From Limonium bicolor (taxonomy: Eukaryota > Streptophyta > Magnoliopsida > Caryophyllales > Plumbaginaceae): a stretch of 64,000 nt of DNA. Below the pieces are notes generated by a model. The model saw only the letters and a list, made by a program, of their open reading frames with translations. It searched no databases and was not told the origin of the DNA. Location of the stretch: contig CM041780.1 in the NCBI GenBank assembly GCA_023374045.1, positions 92,531,627 to 92,595,626 on the forward strand, in the 5' to 3' direction. The position numbers and the translations under genes were made by a program. Shown here piece after piece: positions 33,187 through 44,760 of this stretch (within the stretch, counting starts at the first letter, position 1; each line of letters opens with the position of its first letter).

Positions 33187-33868
33187 CGGGTTCCAGGTAC
33201 TTAGCCGATTTTTTCCTTTCCCTTCCTCATTCTTTCTTTTCCCTTCTCTGTCGAACAGCTCCCGAGCAGCAGAGAAGACCGGAAGTCTCCACCGCCCCAC
33301 CTCCGCCCGTGTTCGCCGGAAAACCCCTCCGCCGCCGCCAAGATCCGGCGCCCCACCAGCTGCAACACATCCCTTGTTATTTTCAACACTTACATCAAGT
33401 TTTAAGGTAATTTCTAACCCTAGAAAATTACGGATTGTTAAAAAATTAGGGATTCTTAAATAATTGTTAAATTAGTAACTTATTATATGTGGTTATGTGT
33501 TAAATTTTAGTGGTGATTGATTATTGATGAAATTCTAGTGATAATTGATTTTTGATTTGTGAAATTTTGGTGAATATGGATTGTTGGTGAAATTTGGAAA
33601 TTTTAGAATTTGTGGAAATTAGTGAATGTTGGGAAATTATGCTGTTTGTGGAATTATGTGAGATTGTGAATGTTGGAAATTAATTGTTTGAAGTGTTTTA
33701 AGTCATTCTATCCAATTAATAAGGTTGAATTGTAGAATTAGTTTTTGAATGCTAGTGTATTACAATATTATAGTGTTTGTTTTTTTTTTTGATTTTGTTT
33801 GTTTGCAATCTGCCAAATGGTGGAACGGTTGATTAAATTTGTGAATTATCAATGGTGTTTGCAAATAG

Positions 33869-34339
33869 GTGGATATGTCCGCCGTTATCCAGTTCTTATG
33901 TCGTATTAATGGCAAAATTATTTATGGGGAAAACGGAGCTGATTACGAGGGTGGGAAGAAGAAGCTCCTCATGGTTAGTGTCAACACCAATTATGAGCAG
34001 CTTATTGCTCAGATTGGTAGTCGTTTCGGTATTGACTTGTGCACCCATGAAGTGACGGTGTCACAAAGGATGGGTTAGACAAAGAATGACGGAACCACAA
34101 AGTGGGACAGTGATACCCATCGATGACGATGGGGATGTTCTACTGTCGGGGTGAAGGGCCACGAGATATATTCTATGAATTATACATTGTAGTACATGAA
34201 AACCGACAACCACAAACACTTCTCACTTCCTCATCTTATCAACACCAAACCCTCCAAGCTTCACACCCACCTGAACCCTAACCCCTTTGCCTTCTTCATA
34301 TCCCACACATCAAACACAAAACATCACAAACACTTCTCT
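33869..34339 (+). pseudogene. MULE gene, N-terminal PB1-like domain
   Basis: An intron-like gap (donor AAG|GTAATT at about 33,403, acceptor AAATAG| at about 33,868) leads into a frame with an ATG at 33,869 or 33,875. The frame reads VIQFLCRINGKIIYGENG...YEGGKKKLLMVSVN and NYEQLIAQIGSRFGID, the ubiquitin-like PB1 fold seen at the N-terminus of many plant MuDR-type transposases. A later stretch SGTVIPIDDDGD and a YIVVHENRQPQ-like segment fit the same region in other frames. Stops at 34,077 and near 34,150 interrupt it. Confidence 0.65.
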
Positions 34340-35110
34340 TATACTTAATGCTCCTCCTGAAGATGAAACCTACTTACACAGAAGACCATTCATCATACCC
34401 AACACCCGTTGTAGATTCTCTCGAACATGACACTGGTGATGAACTTGGACACTTTGATGATGACGGTGACTTTCGGAAGACTTTGAGGAGGATGAGATGG
34501 AAGGGCTTGGAGATGGCTCATCCAATGATGAGGATGATGGTGATGAAAATGATGGTGCCGATGATGCCACACCAACTGATGTGGCTACTGCTATGGTCAC
34601 TACCACCACCGGGGATGGCGATGCTTCTCTTGTCCATCCATACCCGTTCTACAACGCGTGGGGGGTAGTGGTATTATGAGGTAGGAGGAGGAACAAGAAC
34701 TGGAACTGGGAGATTGGAGCTACAACGATGAGTTCAAGAAGGGTATGTTGTTCCGGAGCAAAGAGGCGCTGATACATGCTGTGAAGAGGCACCAAATTAT
34801 TCATCATCGATCGTTTGTCGTGAACCGGTCAACCACAAAGTTGTGGGACATCTACTGCTCATCCGAAAACGAGTGTGGATGGATATTGCGTGGTGCGGTA
34901 ACGAAGAAGCACCCTACTTTCTTTATGATCACCGTTGCTGAAGGCCCGCACACCTGTCTGAACTCGATCTTGAGTCAAGAGCATCCACATCTTGACTTGA
35001 GATTCATGGCATGCATATTCACCAAGTATGTCAAAGAGAATCCTTACATCAGAGTTGGTGACCTTCAGACAGTGATAGCTAGTCTGGATTCATTGGGATG
35101 GCTAGTCTAG
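34340..35110 (+). pseudogene. MULE gene, acidic linker and MuDR DNA-binding domain
   Basis: An Asp/Glu-rich linker (34,497-34,600) is followed by a 121-codon open frame (34,745-35,110) with MLFRSKEALIHAVKRHQIIH, CSSENECGWILRGAV, FFMITVAEGPHTC and FTKYVKENPYIRV. This is the DBD_Tnp_Mut / MuDR family zinc-binding domain (Cys, Cys, His, Cys ligands visible) that recognises terminal repeats. Directly after IRVGDLQTVI the sequence changes to PMD-type sequence rather than to a MULE catalytic core. Confidence 0.85.
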
Positions 35111-36125
35111 AGTTCATCTCCTTGGACTGGCATCTGATCACTGCACTTGTAGAGAGATGGCGTCGAGAGACCCATACTTTTCACATACCGACAGGAGAGA
35201 CCACCGTCACATTGGAGATGTTGTTGTGCTTATCGGCCTACCTATAGATGGACTACCAGTCACGGGTACCACACACAGAGATTGGGGAGCGTTGTGTGGC
35301 GACCTCCTTGGCGCTAGCCGACCGATCTAGGACGTCATAGTAGGATCAAGCTCAGTTGGCTGGGTTCTACTTTTGGATAGTTACCTGAGGATGCAGATGA
35401 GGTGACGGTCATGAGGCACACCCGTGCTTACATACTAATGCTACTGGGTGGGACCGTTTTTATTTATCGGTCGAGGAACCAGGTCCATCTGATGTTCTTG
35501 CCACTTTTGGAGGACTTAGACCAGGCCGGACAGTACAACTGGGGTTCTGCATGTCTGGCATGGTTGTACCGATAGCTGTGTCTGGCGTGTGATGCTGGGG
35601 ACAGTGGTATCGCTGGGGCGTTGGTCGTCCTACAGATTTGGGCATGGGAGAGATTTCTATATAGCTCCCATCCGTCGACATGCCCATCATGCTAGACCAC
35701 TTCCTTTACTTCCGCTTGCCCATCGTTGGCATGTCGAGTTCGATGTGACTGGGCACTCTACGCATGTCCTCTCACACTACAGAGAGGCGTTTGACAGGCA
35801 GACACCGCATCAGGTGGGTGTTTTTTTTTTGTACGTTGCATTGATTTCATTTCATAAACATTTTCTCTAAATTTTAGTGTTTGTTGTTTCAGATTGTCTG
35901 GCAGCCCTATACGGAGGAGGTGTTACAGTCTCTTCCTCTGTATTGCTTGGTTGGTCTCGTCATTGCACGGGCTCGGGTGCCACTTATATGCTTTCATATA
36001 GTGGAGTGGCATCTCCCGGATCGTGTGATGCGACAGTTTGCCGGGAGGCAGTTTCCAGCGGCCGATGCTAGGACAGACGGGGACGATGCCCAAGTAGATC
36101 TGCATGGCATCGACTTGAGAGGCGC
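35080..36125 (+). pseudogene. MULE gene, plant mobile domain (first part)
   Basis: PMD hallmarks appear in order across shifting frames: ITALVERWRRETHTFHIPTG (35,128-35,190), a GLPIDGLPVTGTTHRDWGAL segment (35,235-35,290), RAYILMLLGGTVF (35,430-35,468), FLPLLEDLDQAG...YNWGSACLAWLYR (35,500-35,570) and ALVVLQIWAWERF (35,615-35,655), then VWQPYTEEVLQSLP after an intron-like gap at about 35,816-35,890. PMD proteins such as MAIN and MAIL1 act in transposon and gene silencing with PP7-type phosphatases, and transposon-borne PMDs are known. Stops and frame changes make this copy inactive. It is cut at 36,125 by the Athila LTR. Confidence 0.85.
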
Positions 36126-37027
36126 TGTTGGGGTTTTAACCTAACGGCAAGTGTACCGGTCGATTATAGCAAGTTTTCCTAGGTAGTATTCCCTAGGTTA
36201 TCGAACCAAAGGAGGTTGTGTCTTGTTTAATTTTTACTTACAAACAAAACAAGAATAATATAATAATACAGGAAATTGGGGGTTTTGTATGTGATAGTGA
36301 TTGCTGTAAAAGAGATCGATAAGCAATAAATAACAGGAAAATAACTGATTTGAATTTGATTGATAAAGGAAATTCCGGTTTACTACTTCTCCCTAGATCT
36401 GTAATTTCTTTCCCTAAGTGATTTCTGCAGAATTCTGAATAAAACCCTAGAACAAAGGTAATTCGCATCCGGTCTCCCCGCTCAACGAATTCTAATTAGC
36501 AAAGACCGAATCCTAACTCTCGTTATGAACCCACTATTTACTAATTGCTTTAAGCATAGTCTAGATTAATGGTCAGCTAGTGGTTTAGAGGAATTACCAT
36601 CTCTATACTAACCGATCCTTTCCCTGTAGTCAATTGATAGCCGCAGTTCTCACTTATAAGCTAACAAGCTGATAAACTCAATAATTGATCAGATTAAAGA
36701 AGATTTAGGAATTCATAAGGGAAAAGAACTTTATTCTATTGAACTGCAGAAAATCACAAAGGTTCAGAAATAATTAATCTAGGGATACATAGTAAACCGA
36801 AATTAAAAATGACTACTCAGCCACAGACATAATAACAATGCTCAATTTAAACAGAATAAGGATATTTAACACATGGGTTTTTCCTATATTTAACACATAT
36901 AATGCGTCAATTCATATCAAAACATCCATCTCAGGAAAAACACATGATAAGTGGGAAACATTGCCTAAACTGTTGCAGATTATAAGGTAATTAAACCCTA
37001 AAAAGCCTATATGTTTCACACTTATCA
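36126..37027 (-). repeat. Athila 3' LTR with ~720-bp internal deletion
   Basis: The 902-bp repeat matches the other LTR at both ends but lacks the part corresponding to 47,688-48,410. At the junction (36,862-36,895) a short ATATTTAACACAT sequence is duplicated, suggesting microhomology or filler at the deletion. Confidence 0.9.
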
Positions 37028-38589
37028 ACTTCCTCACACTTAAGCTTTTGCTTGTCCGCAAGCAAATAATGAATAAGAATATCTCTAAAGTCGTCAAATA
37101 ATCTCAATATCAAACAAGTGCAGAGGGAAATCAAGCAAAGTGACAAATGAAAGAATAATCTTGCTCTTTAGAGGTAGGTTTTCACAAACAGTGAAAGAAG
37201 AACAATTTTGTTAAAAGCATAGAGAAACTAGATTGTAGAAAACAAGTTAGCTTAGCCTGGGACTTTCCACCAATTTTCATTCCTCTAATCTTTGGATGAC
37301 AAGGGGTGTGAAGTAATGCCTTATTCCGCAATACCTTTCAACACCACGTACTCATGATCAAAAGCATAAATTTAACTGCAATTATCTTTTTCGTAAGTGA
37401 AAACATTCGTCTTCAAGAATTATGTATAAAACAAACGAGTATTTAAGATTTATAGAGTTATTCTGTAACCCAGACTTTTCTCTCTATCCTTGAAATGGTG
37501 TTGGGCCAACTATCCCAGATCTCGAGACCTTAGGTAGATAGGTGTTAAGGCACCCTTAAGACTTAATAACCGGATAGACGAGGCCTGCTATTGTTAGGAA
37601 AAAATTTTGATCAGCGGAGTACCTTGCCTTATCCTTTTCATTCCAAACATTCACTTCATTCCAAAATCCCAGGCTAAAATAATCTGGTTTCCACAACTAG
37701 CTAATCTACCTGATTTCAATGAAAAGAGAGTATTTTTTTAAATAAAACTATTTATCCAAACCTTATCAAGCAAAACGATTCTTACGGTTGTCACTTAGTT
37801 TAATTTCAAACACTCCTGCAATTATTTCATCTTATTTATCGGTGTGCACAGGCATTAGAGCAGCAAATAGCAAGTGTGGCATTAAAGAACAACTAGCATG
37901 TTTTCAGGGAAAGGGCTGTCCTTCCTCACACTTAAGAGGAGCAATGTCCTCATTGGTCATAAAAGAAATGCAAGTAAAAGACCTTTCAAAACATGCTATA
38001 CTCATGATAGATGCATGTGCAATAATTAAATCTCAACGCAAAAAAAAGCGGAACATCAATATGTTAAAGTAGGAACTGAGACTCCCCTGGTGTCATAGAT
38101 TTAGGAAGATGTCCTTCCTCACACTTGAAGCTTTGCAGGGGTCGAGATATTCCTCACTTAGTCACAGACAAAGTTCTTATTGTGCAGAGTAAAAGTTGCT
38201 AGTTTTCCACTGGCATGTACGATCGCTGAATAAAGTGCATTAACTAGAACGATAGGGAATATTGGAATTGTATGATCAATGTTAGAGAAAGAATACTCCC
38301 CAGAGTTCTAGCGTAGCAGACGTTTGAGAGTAATGTGATTCCATTTCCTGTACTTATAGCCATTCGTTTCGCAGTAGAGTTGACACGTGAATAAATCATT
38401 TAAGAACGCTGCACTACTAAGAGAAACAGGAAAATTAGCATTTTAGAATTAAAACACTGCCAAATATAAATATTACCACTTCACCTGCTAGTTCCTTGCT
38501 CAACGTTAGTTGCAACAAACAAAAGTAAAACAATTCAAAATAAAAGTACGGAAAAACAAATAAAATAAAGAAAGCAATAAAGATGTGAT
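37028..38589 (-). other. Athila 3' untranslated region and polypurine tract
   Basis: Next to the LTR the minus strand reads GCTTAAGTGTGAGGAAGT, a purine-rich tract that would prime plus-strand synthesis, preceded by the conserved Athila/Tat hairpin TTGCTTGCGGACAAGCAA (37,045-37,065). Near-copies of the tract occur at 37,920 and 38,112. No protein was recognised in the remainder. Confidence 0.65.
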
Positions 38590-39906
38590 GGCCATCACTG
38601 AGGTGTTGTGGGGGCAGAGCTCCCGCACCCATCCTGGTAAAGAGCATCTGCAGGAGCTGGATAGTCTGGGCCTGCTCTACAGCTGTCTCTCTCTGAACTG
38701 CATCACTATGCTCCAAGCGCTGTGTGATCAGGGCCTGGGTGTCTCGGAGAGTAGTCTGCTCTGTCTAGAGGTGCTGCTGAGTCTGGCGTATGTCATCGAT
38801 ATGTCCCTCCATGCGCACCTGGGGCTGCTGCACATCCCCAAACTGCTGCTCCATCCTATGCTGCTGTTGTAGAATGGAGTCCATCAGAGCCTGCATCTCT
38901 GGCGGGATGCTCATCACCGGAGGGATAGGAGGCTCCATGGCTGTAGTAGGTGCTGCAGTAGAGGTAGAGCTCGAAGATGTGCGGGAGGACCTCAGGCCAG
39001 AGCTGCTTTCACCACAACTGCCGTCATCGAGGCACAAGAAACCCCATCTCCTGAAGGTCTGTACTGTGATGGTCTGTCTCCCTCTCTCATCTTGACACCC
39101 GTGAAGACGTCATCGGGGAGTGTGGAGGTTAGAAGATGCTGGATGAAGATGGGGAAGATGGGGGTAATCTTCTTCTTCTTCGTCCTCAGATACGTCACCA
39201 CCTTGTGCAGCTGCCGAAACATCACGAAGGGGAGGGAGACCTGCTGAGATGGTGGAGGTGGTGCAACTAGGAGATAGTCGAGTAGAACACAATCCTCATC
39301 AGAAGCATCATTTCCGGCATGAGGTCGGATCTGATGACTGGGGATCTCTTCTATGAGCCTCTGTAGATGGGAGGGGAGGGTAGCGTATGGGAGAGCGGTC
39401 TTGCTCTCTTCACCCCTTTGACGAGTAGTGCTCCCGACCGCTTGTACCCATCTAGTTTTACTATGCCTAAGCTCCCCCTCCGTAAAATCCAAGTGTGTCG
39501 TCTCATTATCAGGTAAGTTCAGAATAATACTGAAGGCCTCAGGGGTTACCTCGACAGGGAAGTGGCGCACATAAGAGGTGATGACGTTTGTCGTGTCGCT
39601 CGCCTCAGTATTTGCGTAGAATTCCCGTACCAGAGACGAAGAGAAGAGGCCCTCGCCCATGCGCAAGATGTTGTCTATGCCGAACCCAGCAAATATATCT
39701 CCGAGCCCAGTATAAGATGACGCCTCTGAGTTGATGCGCCGCTCAATGACAAATGCCCCGCCTTGGTCGAACCAGGCACGGGCGGCAGCGGAGATGAAAC
39801 CATCAGCGCGAAGTGTAGGAGGGGCTGGAGCTGACTGATCGTCTGGGCGTGGGTCTCTAGAAGAGGATCCCATGCGTGTGGCACCTCCACCTCTAGTTAT
39901 AGCCAT
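38590..39906 (-). pseudogene. Athila accessory ORF (ORF-1/env-position protein)
   Basis: An intact 304-codon frame starts MAITRGGGATRMGSSS at 39,906 and runs to 38,992. A frame change then leads to a Gln/Met-rich C-terminal part reading PPVMSIPPEMQALMDSILQQQ and QVRMEGHIDDIRQTQ, down to about 38,600. The segment ARAWFDQGGAFVIERRI and LVREFYAN...YVRHFPVEVTPEAF is typical of the Athila ORF-1/putative plant transposon protein family, which lies after integrase. Its role in the element is unknown, and an envelope-like role has been suggested from position. No membrane segment is evident in the intact part. Confidence 0.75.
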
Positions 39907-41192
39907 CTATACGATAAACAAATGCGTTAAGAAGCCAAAACAACATGAAGCAGTAAAGAAGAAGCAAAAGACACAGAAATACCCGAAAACGATCGAGCAG
40001 CAAGTTCTATTTAAACAAATTCTTGCACATAGTCAAGCCAAGAGAATCAAGGCTTTAAAACATCTAAACATAGCAAACAATAGCATCAAACAGTAGAACA
40101 TAAACCTAGAAATCAATTTCAGAAAAAAATTGTAAAATTTGTGCATGTCCAGATCTACGTCCGGTGTCCTGGGTCGGACGCAAATCCAGACGCACTCAGG
40201 AACCCTAAAAATTGTGCCGTGAACAGAGCGCTCAAATTTCCCCAAATCCACACAAAATAGCACACACAGATTCATAGATTTCACACCAATCATCTAATTA
40301 ATCACATAATCGACGCAAACTACCCGCTAATCTATCAATTTCGTCGAAATCGAAGCTGAAGAGAATGAATTTGTAAAAACCCAAAATACAATTGCAAAAC
40401 CTATTTGTTTTGATGTTTTTCTCTGTTGAAATCGATGGAGGGTGCGGGTTGGGCGGTGTGGCGCGGTGTTCCGGTGGTCGCGTCCTGGTGTCGCCGAGTG
40501 GTGTCACTAGTGGTGGTAGTTTGGTTGTGGTGGTGGCGAAGATGGAGGAAGGAGAAGAGAAGAGGTGGTTTCAGGGTTCGAGTTCGACGGGGGAAGAAGA
40601 AAGAAGAAGAAAAGAAAAGGGACGTCACGCGTTTAGTTAAGTCCGGCTGTGTCGTCCGGATCCGGACGCAGTTGGGTTTGCACGCGTCCAGTTTTGCGTC
40701 CGGCTAAAATTGCCCGGACACTTTCAAATCTCTTTTTTTTTACTAAATAAAAGAATGAAAAACTACTACTCTAAAACCCTTCATTGGATTTGAAAATAAA
40801 AAGGAAATATTACCAAAAACAATCAAGATTTGACAAAAATAAAACAAGCACAAGAAATGCAGAAATGAAATAGCAAGAGTGTTAGAGGACTCCCTGATTC
40901 GTAATGAATAATGTCGTGATATTCCCCCACACTTGAGATCAGTTTATCATCAAAGTGAGGTAATTGAAAGATTAAATCTGCAAAACCAGGAGAACTCAAG
41001 TGGAACCAGGCAGAGTTATTTATTGAAAAAGGGGAGTCGGGGCTTTTGCAGTAAAATAGTAGAATGTAACAATTCACAAGAGATTAAAAGAAAATTATAT
41101 CAAGCAAAAGGAAAGTGTAAAAGAGATTATACTGGTGGGTTGCCTCCCACTAAGCTGTCCATCTTTTCGGTCTTTGGCTAGACCATGGTGCA
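39907..41192 (-). other. Athila internal non-coding spacer with TCCGGAC words
   Basis: This is the untranslated spacer between integrase and the accessory ORF. It contains words GTCCGGATCCGGACGC and GCGTCCGGC (40,640-40,722) and more diverged ones at 40,145-40,200, the same type as in this element's LTR. A purine-rich stretch at 40,535-40,625 gives spurious frames. A second purine-tract-like sequence lies at about 40,922. Confidence 0.6.
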
Positions 41193-42367
41193 TCAGTTTG
41201 AAGAATCGGGATCCCGGAGCCAGAGTGTTGAATGAACCATATCAACATCGCTCCCTTGGTACAACTTCAGCTGTGATCCATTAACCTTGAATGCTTCCCC
41301 TTTCTCGTTGACCACACCAATGACTCCATAAGGGGAAACAGTTGTAACTGTGAATGGACCCGACCAGCAAGACTTCAGCTTTCCCGGAAATAGTTTCAGT
41401 CTAGAATTGAACATTAGCCCTCGGTCACCAATATGAAACTCCCATCTCATAAGAAATTTATCATGCCATCTCTTATTCCGTTCCTTGTAAATCTTGGCAT
41501 TTTCATAGGCCTCTTCTCTGAATTCATCCAGTTCACAAAGCTGCAGTTTCCTTTCCTTGTTGGCCTTCTGAAGATCACAAATCAGAACTTTAAGTGCCCA
41601 AAAGATTTATGTTTTAGCTCTACTGGAAGATGACACGCCTTTCCAAAAACCAACTTGTATGGAGACATTCCCAAAGGCGTCTTATAAGCTGTCCGGTAAG
41701 CCCACAAGGCATCATCCAATTTCATAGACGAATCCTTACGGGATGAACTAACAAATTTCTGTAGAATCCACTTGATCTCCCTGTTAGTAACCTCAGCTTG
41801 CCCGTTGGTCTGTGGATGATAAGGTAAGGATACCTTATGTCTCACTCTGTACTTTTGCAACAAAGCCTCAAACTGCTTGTTACAGAAGTGAGATCCTCCA
41901 TCACTTATGATTGCCCGTGGTACACCAAACCGAGAGAAAATGTTTTTCTTCAAAAACTGCAACACAACCTTTGCATCATTAGTAGGTGTAGCCACTGCTT
42001 CAGCCCATTTAGTCACGTAATCTACAGCTACAAAAATGTAGAGGTTCGAATGGGAAGAAGGAAACGGCCCCATGAAGTCCATCCCCCATAAATCAAATGG
42101 CTCAACCTCCAAGATGAAATTCAAGGGCATCTCAAGCTTACGTGAAAGGTTACCTTGGCGCTGACAGCTATCACATGTGGACACAAATGTATGGCAGTCT
42201 TTATGCAGCGTCTTCCAAAAGAAACCGGCCTCCAACACCTTAGCTGCTGTCTTGGCTGGCCCGAAATGTCCTCCAGCTTCTCTTGAATGACAGTGGACAA
42301 GGATGTCACGTGTTTCAGTCTCCGGGACACATCGACGAATAATCCCATCACCACAAACCTTGAACAA
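41193..42367 (-). pseudogene. Athila integrase
   Basis: A 261-codon frame (42,367-41,582) holds the zinc region ([12 protein letters not shown] then CDSCQRQGN) and the catalytic core: [13 protein letters not shown] (first Asp), [12 protein letters not shown] (second Asp) and [12 protein letters not shown] (Glu). The C-terminal part, RWEFHIGDRGLMFNSRLKLFPGK, is in a second frame (41,450-41,193) after one frame break near 41,580. Integrase inserts the cDNA. All catalytic and zinc residues are present, so this copy was functional until recently or is only broken by sequence errors. Confidence 0.9.
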
Positions 42368-42389
42368 AAACGGATCATCCCACCGGTAA

Positions 42390-43204
42390 TGCTTAACAAT
42401 AGAAAAGAATTTCTTCTTCGCTGCTGATAAGACATCTCTTGTGGCAAAATCTGCTTAGCACGGTAATTCGCAATATCGACATACCAAGGATCCTCCTTAA
42501 AACCAACTGCATACAGCATCTCATGAAGGAAGTATTCATTAATTGGTATACCGTTATCAGGAACCTGCATCCGTGATAAATGATCAGCAACTCCATTCTG
42601 CACTCCGGGCTTGTCTTTCACCTCAATATCAAACTCCTGAAGGAGTATTATCCATCTGATCAACCGGGGCTTAGCATCAGCTTTCTGGAACAAGTACCTC
42701 AAAGCAGAATGATCAGTATGTAAGATGACTTTGCTCTCGATGATGTATGGTCTGAACTTGTCACAAGCAAAACAATGGCCAACAACTCCTTCTCTGTGGT
42801 GGCATAATTCCTCTGAGCGTCATTGAGTGTCTTGCTGGCATAATAAATAACACGCAGCACCTTCTCGCTCCTTTGACCGAGAACTGCTCCCATAGCAAAA
42901 TCGCTCGCATCACACATGATCTCGAAAGGTAAGGACCAATCAGGAGCAACGACAACAGGGGCAGTCACCAACTTTTCCTTTATCGTATTGAATGCATCAA
43001 GACACTCCTGTGTGAACTCAAACTTTGCATCCTTCACTAGGAAATCACACAGCGGCTTAGAGATCTTCGAAAAGTCTTGATGAAACGTCTATAGAACCCC
43101 GCGTGACCAAGGAAACTTCTGACATCTTTCACAGAGGCTGGCGTTGGTAACTTCTCAATGACCTCAACTTTGGCTTTATCCACCTCAATACCTTTGCTCG
43201 ATAC
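42390..43204 (-). pseudogene. Athila RNase H and connection domain
   Basis: The frame 43,037-42,699 includes LPFEIMCDASDFAMGAVLG (first Asp) and YATTEKELLAIV (Glu). After a frame change the next frame (42,702 on) includes RWIILLQEFDIEVKDKPGVQNGVADHLSR, the end of the RNase H region. The motif with the last Asp (HSALRYLFQKADAKPRL area) spans the break. It would degrade the RNA template. Two frame breaks are present. Confidence 0.85.
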
Positions 43205-43960
43205 CTAGTGACCCAGCACAATGCCCTCTTGCACCATGAAGTGGCACTTCTCCCAGTTTAGCACTAGATGAGTCTCTCTGCACCTGGCTAGAATTTGATC
43301 TAAATTGTCCAAACAAGAATCAAACGTTAGTCCAAACACAGAAAAATCATCCACAAATACCTCGATGCATTTCTCAAGATAATCAGAAAATATAGCAGTC
43401 ATGCATCGCTGGAAGGTAGCTGGCGCATTGCATAATCCAAAAGGCATGCGTTGGTAGGCATATGTTCCATAAGGGCATGTAAACGTGGTCTTTTCCTAGT
43501 CTTCTACAGCAATAGGAATCTGAAAATAACCCGAATATCCATCCAAGAAATAATAATATTTACGCCCTGAAAGCCTCTCTAACATTTGGTCAATGAATGG
43601 AAGAGGAAAATGATCTTTCCTAGTTGTAGCATTCAACTTCCTATAATCAATACACACCCTATGCCCTGTAATAGTTCTTTGAGGAACTAATTCACCTTTA
43701 TCATTGGGAATTATAGTAAATCCCCCTTTCTTGGGCACTACCTGTGTAGGACTTACCCATTCGCTATCTGAAATAGCATAGATTATACCTGCATCCAGAA
43801 GCTTGATTACCTCATTCTTCACCACTTCTTTCATGTTAGGATTCAAGCGTCGTTGAGGTTGGACCATTGGCTTGAAATTTTCCTCCAAGTGAATGCGGTG
43901 GGTGCAGAAATTGCCTAATATCCCCTTGATATCAGCGACAGACCATCCAATTGCTTCCTT
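43205..43960 (-). pseudogene. Athila reverse transcriptase
   Basis: The open frame 43,888-43,496 holds EVVKNEVIKLLDAGIIYAIS, WVSPTQVVPKKGG, HRVCIDYRKLNATTRKDHFP and YYYFLDGYSGYFQIPI. A stop and ~50 bases later, 43,447-43,205 carries MPFGLCNAPATFQRCM and the catalytic F-V-D-D at about 43,346-43,357. This is a canonical Athila/Tat RT that copies RNA into cDNA. The break lies between the two halves at about 43,496. Confidence 0.9.
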
Positions 43961-44041
43961 GTTCTTCCTGAGTACCTGTAAAAGTTGCTCCTCCTGCGTA
44001 TGTGTTAGATTTGTAGAGATAATAACAAGTAAACCAGAGGG

Positions 44042-44760
44042 CTAAACTAAAAAGACATATTTCAAATGACTAGGAAGAGGTTTCAGCTCTAAGGTGGGTG
44101 GTGCTTTGATAGAAGGAATCAACTCCTTAGGTTCTCGTTCTAATCTCTCCTTCTCCACATGAGCACCCCTGTGGAAAGGCCTGCCTGCTGATAAGTGGAA
44201 TGCAACCTCAGCAATCTTTGGATCCTCGTGAGCTCCATCGAAAGAATTAATTAAACACTTTTCTAACTCATCCAATTCAGTTGGGCCAAAAATATATTCC
44301 TGCATCAAAGAATTAATAGCATCCAGATCAAAACAGGCATGCACGTTAGAAGGGTGTTTAGTAACCTTGGACATATCGAAAACCAACTGCTCATCATGCA
44401 TTCTCAAAATAATCTTACCACCCTCAACATCAATGAGGGTTCTAGCTGTTCGCATGAAAGGGCGTCCAAGAATTAATGGTACTTCCTTGTCTTCCTCCAT
44501 ATCTAGAATCACAAAATCAGCAGGAAAAACAAAGTACCAACAGAACAAAACAAATCTCTCACCACACCCTTCGGGAAAATAATGGACCTATCTGCTAACT
44601 GTAAAGTAATACGAGTAGGGTCACACTCCTCTAATCCAAGCTTAAGATACATGGACAAAGGCATCAAATTAATGCTAGCTCCCAAATCACATAGACCCTT
44701 ACCACAGTCGACATTACCTATTGAGCATGGAATGATTGGTAAACCGGGTCGTCGAGCTTT
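44042..44760 (-). pseudogene. Athila aspartic protease region
   Basis: The minus strand carries CDLGASINLMPLSMYLKLG near 44,700-44,640 with the catalytic D-L-G-A, followed by ADFVILDMEEDKEVPLILG RPF (44,520-44,455), the conserved protease tail of Athila elements. A 168-codon frame 44,548-44,042 continues to LKPLPSHLKYVFL just before RT. A frame change near 44,550 separates the catalytic motif from the tail. Confidence 0.85.

Noticed and set aside
32922..33410. 162-codon open frame in the left MULE end
   Set aside because: It runs through the palindrome cluster, which is repeat sequence, then into 5'-leader-like sequence. No domain, and the composition follows the repeat.
34370..34609. Ser/His-rich minus-strand frames
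   Set aside because: They are the antisense of the acidic (GAT/GAG-rich) linker of the MULE gene, a typical shadow of a low-complexity coding stretch.
40401..40707. Overlapping frames on both strands in the Athila spacer
   Set aside because: Purine-rich low-complexity sequence produces them. They lie between integrase and the accessory ORF and share no domain.
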